This document shows positions 30,198 to 44,991 of a stretch of 64,000 nucleotides of DNA, in pieces (position 1 is the first letter of the stretch; each line of letters opens with the position of its first letter). Made by a program: the position numbers and the translations under genes. This DNA is from Mantis religiosa (taxonomy: Eukaryota > Arthropoda > Insecta > Mantodea > Mantidae). The stretch lies in assembly GCA_030765055.1 (NCBI GenBank), contig JAUKNK010001236.1:1-64000 (forward strand), in the 5' to 3' direction. Below the pieces are notes generated by a model, which worked only from the letters and a program-made list of their open reading frames with translations, ran no database searches and was not told the DNA's origin.

Positions 30198-33100
30198 TTC
30201 AGGTTTGCCTAATGCAGAGTGACGTTATGCTTAGCAACTGCATCCCTTGATACGGGAGAAATTAACTGGTGCTGATGGAACATTTGAAATCCAAGGTTAT
30301 TGGCACCATGCTCGGTAACTGTTCCTTGTATGTCTGCATTTGGTGTCCTCGCCCTGAGTTCTTGGCATGTTTGTTTATTCTTTATTACAAATTAGCATTT
30401 CTTTAACTTCCAGGTACGTGATAATTGATCAGTCAGGTATCCCAAATGCAGACTGAGGTTATGTTTCTCAACTGCATCCAATAATACAAGTAAAGGTGAC
30501 TGGTGATGATGGAATATGTGAAATGCAATGTTATTGGCACCATGCATAGTAAGAGGTTGGTAAATGTTCCTCATATATCTACGTTTGGTGTCCTCGCCCT
30601 GAGTTCTTAGCATGTTTAATTGTTTATTACGAGTTGCCATTTCTCAAGCTTCAAGGTAAGTGATAATTAGTGAGCCAGGTCACCCAAATGCAAACTGAGG
30701 TTATGTTACTCATCTGCATCCAAATATGCAAGTAAAGGTGACTGGTGATGATGGAATATGTGAAATGCAATGTTATTGGCATCATGCATAGTAAGAAGTT
30801 GGTAACCGTTGCTCGTACTTCTACGTTTGGTGTCCTCGCCCCTTATTCTTATAATGTTTTATTGTCTAATACGAGTTGCCATTTCTCACGCTTAAAGCTA
30901 AGTGATAATTAGCCGGTAAGGTAAGCCAAATGCAAACTGAGGTTATGTTACTCATCTGCATCCAAAATTGCAAGTAAAAGTGACTGGTGGTGATGGAATA
31001 TGTGAATTGCAATGTTATTGGCACCATGCATAGTAAGAGGTTGGTAAATGTTCCTCATATATCTACGTTTGGTGTCCTCGCCCTGAGTTCTTAGCATGTT
31101 TAATTGTTTATTACGAGTTGCCATTTCTCAAGCTTCAAGGTAAGTGATAATTAGTGAGCCAGGTCACCCAAATGCAAACTGAGGTTATGTTACTCATCTG
31201 CATCCAAATATGCAAGTAAAGGTGACTGGTGATGATGGAATATGTGAAATGCAATGTTATTGGCATCATGCATAGTAAGAAGTTGGTAACCGTTGCTCGT
31301 ACTTCTACGTTTGGTGTCCTCGCCCCTTATTCTTATAATGTTTTATTGTCTATTACGAGTTGCCATTTCTCACGCTTAAAGCTAAGTGATAATTAGCCGG
31401 TAAGGTAAGCCAAATGCAAACTGAGGTTATGTTACTCATCTGCATCCAAAATTGCAAGTAAAAGTGACTGGTGGTGATGGAATATGTGAATTGCAATGTT
31501 ATTGGCACCATGCATAGTAAGAGGTTGGTAAATGTTCCTCATATATCTACGTTTGGTGTCCTCGCCCTGAGTTCTTAGCATGTTTAATTGTTTATTACGA
31601 GTTGCCATTTCTCAAGCTTCAAGGTAAGTGATAATTAGTGAGCCAGGTCACCCAAATGCAAACTGAGGTTATGTTACTCATCTGCATCCAAATATGCAAG
31701 TAAAGGTGACTGGTGATGATGGAATATGTGAAATGCAATGTTATTGGCATCATGCATAGTAAGAAGTTGGTAACCGTTGCTCGTACTTCTACGTTTGGTG
31801 TCCTCGCCCCTTATTCTTATGATGTTTTATTTTCTATAACGAGTTGCCATTTCTCAGGCTTCAAGCTAAGTGATAATTAGTCGGTCAGGTAACCCAAATC
31901 TGGTGATGATGGAATATGTGAAATGCAATGTTATTGGCAACATGCATAGTAAGAAGTTGCTCGTATTTCTACGTTTGGTGTCCTGCCCTGCATTCCTAGC
32001 ATGTTGGTTTGTTGCTTATTACAAATTGGCATTTCTCAAGCTTCAAGGTAAGTGATAATTAATCAGTCAGGAAACCCAAATGCAAACTGAGGTTATGTTA
32101 CTAATCTGCATACAAATATGCAAGTAAAAGTGACTGATGATAATGGAATATGTGAATTGCAATGTTATTGGCACCATGCATAGTAAGAGGTTGGTAAATG
32201 TTCCTCATATATCTACGTTTGGTGTCCTCGCCCTGAGTTCTTAGCATGTTTAATTGTTTATTACGAGTTGCCATTTCTCAAGCTTCAAGGTAAGTGATAA
32301 TTAGTGAGCCAGGTCACCCAAATGCAAACTGAGGTTATGTTACTCATCTGCATCCAAATATGCAAGTAAAGGTGACTGGTGATTATGGAATATGTGAAAT
32401 GCAATGTTATTGGCATCATGCATAGAAAGAAGTTGGTAACCGTTGCTCGTACTTCTACGTTTGGTGTCCTCGCTCCTTATTCTTATCATGTTTTATTGTC
32501 TATTACGAGTTGCCATTTCTCACGCTTAAAGCTAAGTGATAATTAGCCGGTCAGGTAAGCCAAATGCAAACTGAGGTTATGTTACTCATCTGCATCCAAA
32601 ATTGCAAGTAAAAGTGACTGGTGGTGATGGAATATGTGAATTGCAATGTTATTGGCACCATGCATAGTAAGAGGTTGGTAAATGTTCCTTATATATCTAC
32701 GTTTGGTGTCCTCGCCCTGAGTTCTTAGCATGTTTAATTGTTTGTTACGAGTTGCCATTTCTCAAGCTTAGAGGTAAGTGAGGTTATGTTACTCATCTGC
32801 ATCCAAATATGCAAGTAAAGGTGACTGGTGATGATGGAATATGTGAAATGCAATGTTATTGGCATCATGCATAGAAAGAAGTTGGTAATCGTTGCTCGTA
32901 CTTCTACGTATGGTGTCCTCGCCCTGAATTCTTATAATGCTTTGTTTATTACGAGTTGCCATTTCTCACGCTTAAAGCTAAGTGATAATTAGCCAGTCAG
33001 GTAACCCAAATGCAAACTGAGGTTATGTTACTCATCTGCATCCAAATATGCACATACAAGTGACTGGTGATGACGGAATATGTGAAATGCAACGTTATTG

Positions 33101-36100
33101 GCAACATGCATAGTAAGAAGTTGCTTGTATTTCTACGTTTGGTGTCCTCGCCCTCAATTCTTAGCATGTTTTATTGTTTATTACGAGTTGCCATTTCTCA
33201 GGCTTCAAGCTAAGTGATAATTAGTCGGTCAGGTAACCCAAATCTGGTGATGATGGAATATGTGAAATGCAATGTTATTGGCAACATGCATAGTAAGAAG
33301 TTGCTCGTATTTCTACGTTTGGTGTCCTGCCCTGCATTCCTAGCATGTTGGTTTGTTGCTTATTACAAATTGGCATTTCTCAAGCTTCAAGGTAAGTGAT
33401 AATTAATCAGTCAGGAAACCCAAATGCAAACTGAGGTTATGTTACTAATCTGCATACAAATATGCAAGTAAAAGTGACTGATGATAATGGAATATGTGAA
33501 TTGCAATGTTATTGGCACCATGCATAGTAAGAGGTTGGTAAATGTTCCTCATATATCTACGTTTGGTGTCCTCGCCCTGAGTTCTTAGCATGTTTAATTG
33601 TTTATTACGAGTTGCCATTTCTCAAGCTTCAAGGTAAGTGATAATTAGTGAGCCAGGTCACCCAAATGCAAACTGAGGTTATGTTACTCATCTGCATCCA
33701 AATATGCAAGTAAAGGTGACTGGTGATGATGGAATATGTGAAATGCAATGTTATTGGCATCATGCATAGTAAGAAGTTGGTAACCGTTGCTCGTACTTCT
33801 ACGTTTGGTGTCCTCGCCCCTTATTCTTATAATGTTTTATTGTCTATAACGAGTTGCCATTTCTCACGCTTAAAGCTAAGTGATAATTAGCCGGTCAGGT
33901 AAGCCAAATGCAAACTGAGGTTATGTTACTCATCTGCATCCAAAATTGCAAGTAAAAGTGACTGGTGGTGATGGAATATGTGAATTGCAATGTTATTGGC
34001 ACTATGCATAGTAAGAGGTTGGTAAATGTTCCTCATATATCTACGTTTGGTGTCCTCGCCCTGAGTTCTTAGCATGTTTAATTGTTTGTTACGAGTTGCC
34101 ATTTCTCAAGCTTCAAGGTAAGTGATAATTAGTGAGCCAGGTCACCCAAATGCAAACTGAGGTTATGTTACTCATCTGCATCCAAATATGCAAGTAAAGG
34201 TGACTGGTGATGATGGAATATGTGAAATGCAATGTTATTGGCATCATGCATAGAAAGAAGTTGGTAACCGTTGCTCGTACTTCTACGTTTGGTGTCCTCG
34301 CTCCTTATTCTTATCATGTTTTATTGTCTATTACGAGTTGCCATTTCTCACGCTTAAACCTAAGTGATAATTAGCCGGTCAGGTAAGCCAAATGCAAACT
34401 GAGGTTATGTTACTCATCTGCATCCAAAATTGCAAGTAAAAGTGACTGGTGGTGATGGAATATGTGAATTGCAATGTTATTGGCACCATGCATAGTAAGA
34501 GGTTGGTAAATGTTCCTTATATATCTACGTTTGGTGTCCTCGCCCTGAGTTCTTAGCATGTTTAATTGTTTGTTACGAGTTGCCATTTCTCAAGCTTAGA
34601 GGTAAGTGAGGTTATGTTACTCATCTGCATCCAAATATGCAAGTAAAGGTGACTGGTGATGATGGAATATGTGAAATGCAATGTTATTGGCATCATGCAT
34701 AGAAAGAAGTTGGTAATCGTTGCTCGTACTTCTACGTATGGTGTCCTCGCCCTGAATTCTTATAATGCTTTGTTTATTACGAGTTGCCATTTCTCACGCT
34801 TAAAGCTAAGTGATATTTAGCCAGTCAGGTAACCCAAATGCAAACTGAGGTTATGTTACTCATCTGCATCCAAATATGCACATACAAGTGACTGGTGATG
34901 ACGGAATATGTGAAATGCAACGTTATTGGCAACATGCATAGTAAGAAGTTGCTTGTATTTCTACGTTTGGTGTCCTCGCCCTCAATTCTTAGCATGTTGT
35001 TTATTACGAGTTGCCATTTCTCAGGCTTCAAGCTAAGTGATAATTAGCCGGTCAGGTAACCCAAATCTGGTGATGATGGAATATGTGAAATGCAATGTTA
35101 TTGGCAACATGCATAGTAAGAAGTTGCTCGTATTTCTACGTTTGGTGTCCTGCCCTGCATTCCTAGCATGTTGGTTTGTTGCTTATTACAAATTGGCATT
35201 TCTCAAGCTTCAAGGTAAGTGATAATTAATCAGTCAGGAAACCCAAATGCAAACTGAGGTTATGTTACTAATCTGCATACAAATATGCAAGTAAAAGTGA
35301 CTGATGATAATGGAATATGTGAATTGCAATGTTATTGGCACCATGCATAGTAAGAGGTTGGTAAATGTTCCTCATATATCTACGTTTGGTGTCCTCGCCC
35401 TGAGTTCTTAGCATGTTTTATTGTTTATTACGAGTAGCCATTTCTCAAGCTTCAAGGTAAGTGATAATTAGTGAGCCAGGTCACCCAAATGCAAACTGAG
35501 GTTATGTTACTCATCTGCATCCAAATATGCAAGTAAAGGTGACTGGTGATGATGGAATATGTGAAATTCAATGTTATTGGCACCATGCATAATAAGAAGT
35601 TGCTCATATTTCTATGTTTGGTGTCCTGCCCTGCGTTCTTAGCATGTTTTATTGTTTATTACGATTTGCCCTTTCTCAGGCTTAAAGATAAGTGATAATT
35701 AGCCAGTCAGGTAATCCAAATGCAAACTGAGGTTATGTTACTCATCTGCATCCATTAATGCAAGTAAAAGTGACTGGTGAATGATGGAATATTTCAGACA
35801 CGTTATTGGCACCTTGCATAGTGAGTAAGAAGTTGGAAAGTGTTCCTCGTATTATTACGTGTGTGTCCTCGCACTGGATTCTTGGCGTGTTTTATTGTTT
35901 ATTACGAGTTGCCATTTCTCAGACTTCAAGGCAAGTGATAGTTGGTACAGTAACCAAATGCACACTGAGGTTATGTTACTCATCTGCATCCAAATATGCA
36001 AGTTAAAGTGACTGGTGATGATGGAATATGTGAATTGCAGTGTTATTGGCACCATGATCCGTAAGAAGTTGGTAACCGTTCCTCGTTTTTCTACGTTTGG

Positions 36101-36882
36101 TGTCCTCGCCCTGAATTCTTAGCGTGTTGTTTTATTGTTTATTACGAGTTGCCATTTCTCAGGCTTCAAGCTAAGTGATAATTAGTCGGTCTGATAACCC
36201 AAATGCAAACTGAGGTTATGTTACTCATCTACATCCAAATATGCACATAAAAGTGACTGGTGATGACGGAATATGTGAAATGCAATTGTTATTGGCACCA
36301 TGCACAGTAAGAAGCTGCTCGTATTTCTACGTTTGGTGTCCCGCCCTGCATTCTTAGCATGTTGGTTTATTGCTTATTACAAATTGGCATTTCTCAAGCT
36401 TCAAGGTAAGTGATAATTAATCAGTCAGGTAACCCAAATGCAAACTGAGGTTATGTTACTAATCTGCATCCAAATATGCAAGTAAAAGTGACTGGTGATG
36501 ATGGAATATGTGAATTGCAATGTTATTGGCACCATGCATAGTAAGAAGTTGGTAAATGTTCCTCATATATCTACGTTTGGTGTCCTCGCCCTGAGTTCTT
36601 AGCATGTTTTATTATTACGAGTTGCCATTTCTCAGACTTCAAGAATAGTCGGTCAGGTAACCCAAATGCAAACTGAGGTTATGTTACTAATCTGCATCCA
36701 AATGTGCAAGTAAGTATAACTGGTGATGGAATATTTTATATGGAAGGATAATTAGTCAGGTAACCTAAATGCATTGTGAGGTTATGTTTCTCTGCTGCAT
36801 CCAATAGTTAAAGCAAATCTAGCCAGTGATGGAATTTTGAAAATGCTACTTTTATCAGCACCATGTATTAGTAAGTACTTCA
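30198..36882. repeat. Satellite A, copy 2
   Basis: This is the same array in the second unit, with monomer order and length variants conserved. It lacks the scatter of single-base differences seen in the first 2.2 kb of copy 1. Confidence 0.92.
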
Positions 36883-37811
36883 TATTAGCTGTTTGTCAAA
36901 AATCCAATGTTTTACATCTGCCCTCTCCATTCTATGAGTTTCATATGCAGAAGTTACAGAGAAAGCGTAAAGATTACATGCTTATATTCTGGCGTGAATT
37001 AAATATTATAATTTTGTTTATGGGATTTTTTCGTTGGATGGGATGTGATTTTGTAGCCAAGAAGGTATATCTCTTCTTAGGGAACCCAAATGTTTCAGGT
37101 ATTATGGTAAGAAGCTTACTGGCACAGTGTTAGTGGAAAAATTTAGATTTCACCTCGTAGGTAGCTACTTTACGTTATATTTTATGTTCTTTTCTTTATG
37201 AATGTTTTCAGTTTTCTGCTGTGATTTATAACTTTCTTGCATGTTCTTAATCACTCTGATATGCTCGGGGTGTAGCGATACTTAATGTATAGCACATTAT
37301 TGTACCATTAAGAAAGGCTTTAGTGCAGGGATGCAGAGTGAGGTTATATTTCTCAACTGATTGCAGTTGAGTATTATGTAGAAGGATTAAACCACACTTT
37401 TACTTTGGGTCTTAAACCTTAAACATCATTTTAGCCTTACAGGTAATTGTCTTCCATTTACTTTGGTTCATTCCTAAGTTGATAAGACTTCAGGGACCCT
37501 GGTGCTTCTGCCCCCGTATCTTTCATTTGCAGTTTTTAATTACTATGAAGCAATCCTTAACCTGTGTACGTTGCTCTAAGTGATTGTCAATCAGAGTGTG
37601 TACAAACGTTACTGTTTTTCGTTGTGAATGGTAGTCTCTCTGGTTTATTAACCTACGCATAATGTACGCTGCCAAGTCTACCAACTGCAGTTGGTTGCGG
37701 TGTTACAGGCTCGTCTTTTATCGACCTTCAGGTATACAAACAACATTTAATTGCTATCGAACAACACTGTTCGCCAAAGTAGAAGATAATCAACGTTTAC
37801 GGAACTGTTCC

Positions 37812-38338
37812 AATAAGGGGGATGGGTGCGCCATAACGGTTGTCATTGCTACGACTGGAACGACCAATTAAGAGTCGGAATGTTTCCAAGACGTCAGACA
37901 CGAAACCCTTGTTCCCAATTAAAGTTGGAGGGGAGAGGTACGTCATAACAGTTGCCATAGCAACGACTGGAGTGACCAATTAAGAGTCGGGATGTTTCCA
38001 TGACGTCAGACACGAAACCCTTGTTCCCAATTAAAGTTGGAGGGGAGAGGTACGTCATAACAGTTGCCATAGCAACGACTGGAGTGACCAATTAAGAGTC
38101 GGGATGTTTCCATGACGTCAGACACGAAACCCTTGTTCCCAATTAAAGTTGGAGGGGATAGGTACGTCATAACGGTTGCCATAGCAACGACTGGAGTGAC
38201 CAATTAACAGTCGGGATGTTTCCAAGACGTCAGACACGAAACCCTTGTTCCCAATTAAAGTTGGAGGGGATGGATACGTCATAACGGTTGTCATAGCAGC
38301 GACTGGAGTGCCCAATTAATATTCGGGATGTTTCTTAC
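37812..38338. repeat. 112-bp tandem array with RFX, CRE and CCAAT-like motifs, copy 2
   Basis: This has the same unit number and the same motif-bearing and decayed units as 8150-8676. The array itself is therefore older than the duplication of the 28-kb unit, or is homogenised with it. Confidence 0.85.
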
Positions 38339-39530
38339 GTCTAAAAGCAGTGATAAACATAGCGCAAACGAAAACGTAAACGTGCTCGGGACCTTATAAG
38401 ATTTATATTTGCACTTTTCGATTGTCCTCGCTTACAGCTATTATAAATAATACCCACTGCAGTCACAACAAATCAAATAAATATGTGTATTCATGATCGT
38501 AAAATGATGCATGCTGTACATTGGATGCATGCTCTTCCAATTAACCTATTTTCATCATACTGGGCCTTCTATCTGTCACGTACTGTTTCTAAGGGGCTTT
38601 TTGCCCCTTGGTCATTTCAACATCCTCGACAGGTGTACCTGCTTACCGTTTCTTTGCATTCCGCTTGGTCCACGATGACCCGGGGGATCCTTCCTCGACG
38701 CCGGGCTCCCCTTTCTGTCCGTGCCGGAAGTTGGAATATGATTGATGCACAGCAACACCCTGCGACCGAAGGGTGCCTCTGTGGATCCCCCATGAGCTCT
38801 ACATCGATATCTTACTTGCTTTCTCCGGTGCAACAGTACAGCAACCTCCTTGCCCAGGGCGTGGAGAGTCTTCTACGATGAGCGCTCGCCTGCGTCATGA
38901 CCTGCTGCATTGTGCTTCCCAGACCTTGCGGAGGGTTTCTGGATCCTCTACCCAATTTAACAAGTCCCTCAGAGTCCTCCTAGACTAATCGGAACATCGT
39001 GGAACGATGGGAGTTGCGCCTTCATTGCCCTACTCGAGCGAAATTGTGTTCGATGCACCCCAACTTTTGAGAGGCCTCAGTGACAGCTGGGAGTAACCTC
39101 GAGCGTGCTCGCTTCGTGTGGGGATAGGCAAAGGTTCGGACTTCTTGACCCCCAAGGGACATCTCTCTTCGCAACCCCGTGCAGTCTTCCCACGCGAGAA
39201 ACCCGGGGAACGTGCTGGGCCAGCATGGATTGCAAGCCCGAATTCGCCAGCCTCTCCAAAGGAGAGGTTTATCCTGAGCTAGATCACTTGGACCGCACAA
39301 GCATCCCAAATCTTCAAGGTATGCCGTTCTGCCCCTAGAAGCTGGCGCTTGGCACAAGCACCTTCGTGAAAAGGGTGAAATCCATGTCAGGAAGCACGCC
39401 ACTGGCTCGTGGCCGTCCGCGCGACCTGACGGCTGCTCCCTCGTGTTTTCTATCAGGTTGTTAAATGACAACGCTGTGAACGGAAATAATGGCTGCGATT
39501 TTGAAAATTTTACTCATTTCCACTTGTGAC

Positions 39531-40160
39531 ATGGCAGACACAGCATCATCAACGGCTCTCGCAGCAGCTCCAGCGCAGGTTGCGCCCAAGAAGGCCAAGG
39601 CCTCTTCGGCAAAGAAGCCCAGGACGAAACCGGCACATCCTCGTACGTCAGAGATGGTGGGCAACGCCATCAAGAGCCTGAAGGAGAGGGGCGGTTCCTC
39701 TCTGCAGGCGATCAAGAAGTACATCGCTGCCAACTACAAGGCGGACTCCGAAAAGCTTGCGCCGTTCATCAAGAAGTACCTGAAAGCGGCCGTGGCTTCC
39801 GGAGAACTAGTACAGACCAAAGGCAAAGGCGCTTCCGGCTCCTTCAAACTCGCCTCGGCGGCAAAGCTCGAGAAGACTGCAGCATCCACTGCGCCTTCCA
39901 GGGGTCGACCTGCTGCGCCCAAGGAAAAGAAAACCTCGTCCTCCGGCAAGGCCAAGAAATCTGCACCTAAGGCGTCACCCAAGAAGGCTGCCAAGAAGCC
40001 CTCCGAGAAGAAGAAGGCCGCTTCGGTACCGAAGCCGAAGAAATCTCCTTCCAAGGCCAAGAAAGTCACCAAGATGCCGACGAAGAAGCCAAAGGCTCCC
40101 AAACCAAAGAAGACCCCCAAGGCCAAGGTACCCAAAAAGGCCAGCCCCAAAAAGAAGTGA
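39531..40160 (+). CDS. H1: Linker histone H1, copy 2
   Basis: The 209-residue protein is identical to that at 9869-10498, including the in-frame upstream ATG (39489). Identity in the simple-sequence Lys/Ala/Pro tail, which usually drifts fast, shows how closely the units are held together. Confidence 0.96.
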   Translation: MADTASSTALAAAPAQVAPKKAKASSAKKPRTKPAHPRTSEMVGNAIKSLKERGGSSLQAIKKYIAANYKADSEKLAPFIKKYLKAAVASGELVQTKGKGASGSFKLASAAKLEKTAASTAPSRGRPAAPKEKKTSSSGKAKKSAPKASPKKAAKKPSEKKKAASVPKPKKSPSKAKKVTKMPTKKPKAPKPKKTPKAKVPKKASPKKK

Positions 40161-40242
40161 GTCCCATGGTCAACAGACCCCGTGAGGGCCCCGACCCTGT
40201 CAAACTCTCCCCATTCCCCGGTTGGGTGGATTGGGGGAAAAC

Positions 40243-40258
40243 GGCCCTTCTCAGGGCC
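40243..40258 (+). terminator. H1 stem-loop, copy 2
   Basis: This has the same UCUC-loop variant GGCCCTTCTCAGGGCC as copy 1, so the variant is not a one-off error. Confidence 0.92.
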
Positions 40259-41132
40259 ATCAGTCCGTCTTGGAAAGGGCATTAGGCATGGTCGATCAGT
40301 CCTGACTATCTCGGCAGATAGATTCACTGTGTTGTAAACTCCCCTACTTTTTCATCTCTCAAGTATTGTATGTACCACCCACACGATATCTTCTAACCCA
40401 GGAATTCCTTTCGGGCACAAACAGCTGCGAAACCTGAGCTCATTTGCAATCCTATCTGGCTTATAGGACATCCGCTGAACCTTGAGCAGCAGAAATCGAG
40501 TCGCAATTTACCCACTTTAAATTTTGGGCAAGCACTACCTACGTAGGACGTCAAAGGTCCCTATAACCAGGGAGCTGGCAAAGCTGGATGTTCGGCCCGG
40601 TGCACTAGTAACGTCAGAAGTACCACGAGTGTTAGGGGTCCACAGCAGCTGAAGGGGACGGATCCCCTCCCCTACGTGAGCAATTTTCCTAAGTTACATC
40701 CGCTTAAACAAAAAGGAGGCGGCGCCACACCCACCGCCCCCGCTGAGATCATCCAAGGAGGCTACATCGTCTCACCATACATGTGCTCTTAAGGCTAAGC
40801 GTGCAGAAACAGTCACCGCACATATGCGGCCTTCCCATCCATTTTACGGGATGTATTGGCCCTTTGTAATATATGTTATAGTATATGTAGTAAATTAGGG
40901 TGTACGCTTCGGACCGCCGCCATCTGCTTATCAATTCAGCTGCACGCTCCCCGTAATTTAAATACCGGTGAGCCAGATGCGTATAAGACCGGCCTTATAA
41001 CAGGCCTTGTAAATCTACAACGCTTGAAGCTTTTTTCTTTAACTTAAACATCTGGTACTAGATGACTAAGTTCCATTGCCTTTGAAATAGGCTTATTTCA
41101 GCTTCTTATCTGGCTCTAAGGAACGTAATTGT

Positions 41133-41148
41133 GGCCCTGAAAAGGGCC
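41133..41148 (-). terminator. H3 stem-loop, copy 2
   Basis: On the minus strand this is GGCCCTTTTCAGGGCC, placed as in copy 1. Confidence 0.95.
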
Positions 41149-41188
41149 GTTTTGTCCGCAAACCGACGTCCTCGAGATTGAGCCTCTC

Positions 41189-42133
<945 letters not shown>

Positions 42134-42175
42134 GCCTTTTAATCACGATCGCACGCAGGCATGTGTATGAAAAAC

Positions 42176-42191
42176 GGCCCTTTTCAGGGCC
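42176..42191 (+). terminator. H4 stem-loop, copy 2
   Basis: GGCCCTTTTCAGGGCC, placed as in copy 1. Confidence 0.95.
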
Positions 42192-42451
42192 ACCAAGTTA
42201 TTCACTTCAGAGCTCTTGGTCCTGCCTTCTAGCGTCTTGCAATCCCCGGCTGCAGCTTTTCTCTAAGCCCTTTCTAGTTAATTTCTGAGGCCATCCGTCC
42301 AATTCCTTGTGGTTTGGTTACGTTCCTATTGAAACTGATGTGGAATGTTTAAACAAACAAATTCCACCCTGCGGACAAGAGATCGCGTTGGCTGTGAGGC
42401 TATATACACGTTGGCCGACGTGATGTCAACATCCTTTACAGCTATCAATAG

Positions 42452-42932
42452 CATGGAGACATGCAAAAATATTGTCTTCTGCCGACGTTAGGCAAGCATT
42501 TTGAAACCGTACTACAGAACTTACTGCACCATCACGATGTGCTTCGTCCCGAGCAATTTGGGTTTCGACGGCAACACATCGGCTCCTGCGTACTGTGTAC
42601 GAGGTGGTTCAAGGTTGCAACAATTGTCACTATGTTGCAGCCCTCTTCCTAGACATCTCCAAAGCCTTCGATTGGGTGTGGCTCGAAGGCCTTCTCCATC
42701 GCCTCATTCACTACAATGTCTCTTATACGCATATTCCATCATTATTTCATAATTTGTTGTTACTATGGACCACGTCCACTCTCAACCTCATGCCATAAAC
42801 GCAGGGGGGTTCCACAGGGCAGTGTCCCTTGTCACCTGCTCTTCCTTAGCTACATCAATACCCTACTACCCTAAGAGTTTGAAAACCTCGGTCCATTTAC
42901 CGACGATACTGCCGTAACAGCTGCGTCAACAC
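42452..42932 (+). pseudogene. Dead LINE RT fragment between H4 and H2A, copy 2
   Basis: This has the same broken frames and motif remnants as 12790-13270. The insertion and its decay therefore predate the present units. Confidence 0.8.
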
Positions 42933-43177
42933 ATGATGCTAATATGCTAAATACCTATTTCTAAATCTCATAACTGTTTCCCTTGAGCGGGTTGTACTGT
43001 TAGCCAACGCAAAGGAAGTCCCTGATAGGAATGCGTCACCCTTAAGGAGTGCCTGAAGGAAGTGGCATGAAACTACCAAGCAGGGTATTGGAATAGTGGC
43101 TAAACCCCCTTTCCCCTCATTCCCCTGGGACTTTATTGAGGCGAACAGTACAACCCACTCTACGGAAAAAGTGTGAT

Positions 43178-43193
43178 GGCCCTGAAAAGGGCC
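43178..43193 (-). terminator. H2A stem-loop, copy 2
   Basis: Minus-strand GGCCCTTTTCAGGGCC, placed as in copy 1. Confidence 0.95.
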
Positions 43194-43239
43194 GTTTAAG
43201 TACCTATCGGTGAAAGAGTACGCCGATGAAAGAGGCGCT

Positions 43240-43614
43240 TTAGGCTTTCTTTTCGGTCTTTTTGGGCAGAAGTACTGCCTGGATGTTAGGCAGTACACCA
43301 CCTTGGGCTATCGTTACGCCCGAAAGGAGTTTATTCAACTCTTCGTCGTTGCGGATGGCCAGCTGAAGATGTCTGGGGATTATCCTGGTTTTCTTATTAT
43401 CCCTGGCGGCGTTTCCTGCCAACTCCAAAACCTCAGCGGCCAAGTACTCCATCACGGCAGCGAGGTACACGGGGGCACCAGCTCCCACTCGTTCGGCATA
43501 ATTGCCTTTACGCAGAAGTCGATGAATACGGCCCACGGGGAACTGAAGTCCTGCTCTACTGGAGCGAGACTTAGACTTTCCCTTCACTTTTCCTCCCTTT
43601 CCACGTCCGGACAT
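43240..43614 (-). CDS. H2A: Histone H2A, copy 2
   Basis: The 124-residue protein is identical to copy 1, in the same divergent arrangement with H2B. Confidence 0.98.
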   Translation of the reverse strand: MSGRGKGGKVKGKSKSRSSRAGLQFPVGRIHRLLRKGNYAERVGAGAPVYLAAVMEYLAAEVLELAGNAARDNKKTRIIPRHLQLAIRNDEELNKLLSGVTIAQGGVLPNIQAVLLPKKTEKKA

Positions 43615-43830
43615 GTTGAAGTGCTGCTGTTGCGTATGTACTCCCTCCTGAAGAACTATTTATCGCTTTTATTCCGCCGACACTGCACCAATCGCGGGGT
43701 GTCCCCTTGCCTTGTTCCCCAGCCGGTTCGTGCGCCTAGCGAAGGCACCTCCCCCTGACGTCTTCTCTTTTATTGAGTGGGACGAGCTGATTTTAATTCG
43801 TATTCTTGGTTTGTTTGCACAGGGAGCGTC
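43615..43830. promoter_or_regulatory. Bidirectional H2A/H2B promoter, copy 2
   Basis: This has the same 216-bp interval and motif positions as 13953-14168. Confidence 0.75.
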
Positions 43831-44202
43831 ATGCCGCCAAAGACCAGTGGAAAGGCTGCCAAAAAAGCTGGCAAGGCCCAGAAGAACATCTCCAAGGGAG
43901 ATAAGAAGAAGAAGCGCAAGAGGAAGGAGAGCTACGCCATTTACATCTACAAGGTGCTGAAGCAAGTTCACCCCGATACTGGGATCAGCTCAAAGGCCAT
44001 GAGTATCATGAACAGTTTCGTCAATGACATTTTCGAGCGCATCGCGGCCGAAGCCTCCCGCCTAGCGCATTACAACAAGCGCTCCACCATCACAAGTCGG
44101 GAGATTCAGACCGCTGTGCGTCTGCTTCTACCCGGCGAACTGGCCAAGCATGCCGTCAGCGAGGGTACGAAAGCTGTCACTAAATACACAAGTTCAAAGT
44201 AA
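43831..44202 (+). CDS. H2B: Histone H2B, copy 2
   Basis: The 123-residue protein is identical to copy 1, with the start chosen on the same MPPKTSGKA N terminus. Confidence 0.98.
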   Translation: MPPKTSGKAAKKAGKAQKNISKGDKKKKRKRKESYAIYIYKVLKQVHPDTGISSKAMSIMNSFVNDIFERIAAEASRLAHYNKRSTITSREIQTAVRLLLPGELAKHAVSEGTKAVTKYTSSK

Positions 44203-44220
44203 ATGTGGCACAGATAAAAC

Positions 44221-44236
44221 GGCCCTTTTCAGGGCC
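44221..44236 (+). terminator. H2B stem-loop, copy 2
   Basis: GGCCCTTTTCAGGGCC with the same downstream purine run as copy 1. Confidence 0.96.
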
Positions 44237-44558
44237 ACCATCTCTCTCAGAAAAGGGCAGTTGGCTCCTGGCAAGCTTTATTTGTGTTTCCTTTTTTCCA
44301 TGCTATAGAATGAAATATAAACCTGCACGACCAGGTGGAATACATCCTAAGGTAATTCAAAATTCGGCAGATATTAACCTAAGTTAAATGAGTGCCTATT
44401 TTTATCTATCTTCCATCGTTGGAAGGAAGCTAAAGTACTGACTGCCCAAGACAGGAAGGCAAGCTAGAGGAATGTGCAACATTCTCACTTTTGCTGTCTC
44501 CTCGGGTTGTATGCTCGCCTTCCTAGTATGACGAGGATGGACGAAGTGTTGTCACATA

Positions 44559-44954
44559 GTTCACCTATAAATAATACCTATCGCTGCAACAAACATTAGT
44601 TCTAGCAACATGGGTGACTCATATGCACTCTCATTCACTCGTTTCCTAGTAAACAGACCCGCTACCGGAGCAGCTAAACAGTTCAAGCTCCTATGCCTTT
44701 CGTACCCCTCGAGTCTTCTTGTCGTAGCCATACAGGATTAGTTCTCAAGAAAGGGGAAGATAATGAAGGGTAAAATTGTTCAGGCCAATTTGCTTGCTTA
44801 ATACTCTTGGAAACGTACAGGATCGTCTTTCATATACAGGCATGCTGGAATATATGATAGATCTGAGTGGTACGCAATTTGGTTTTAGAAAGAATTCCAC
44901 GGCAGATGCAATAAACTATGCACCAGAAAGAATATAAAGTGATCATGTGTGTGT

Positions 44955-44991
<37 letters not shown>
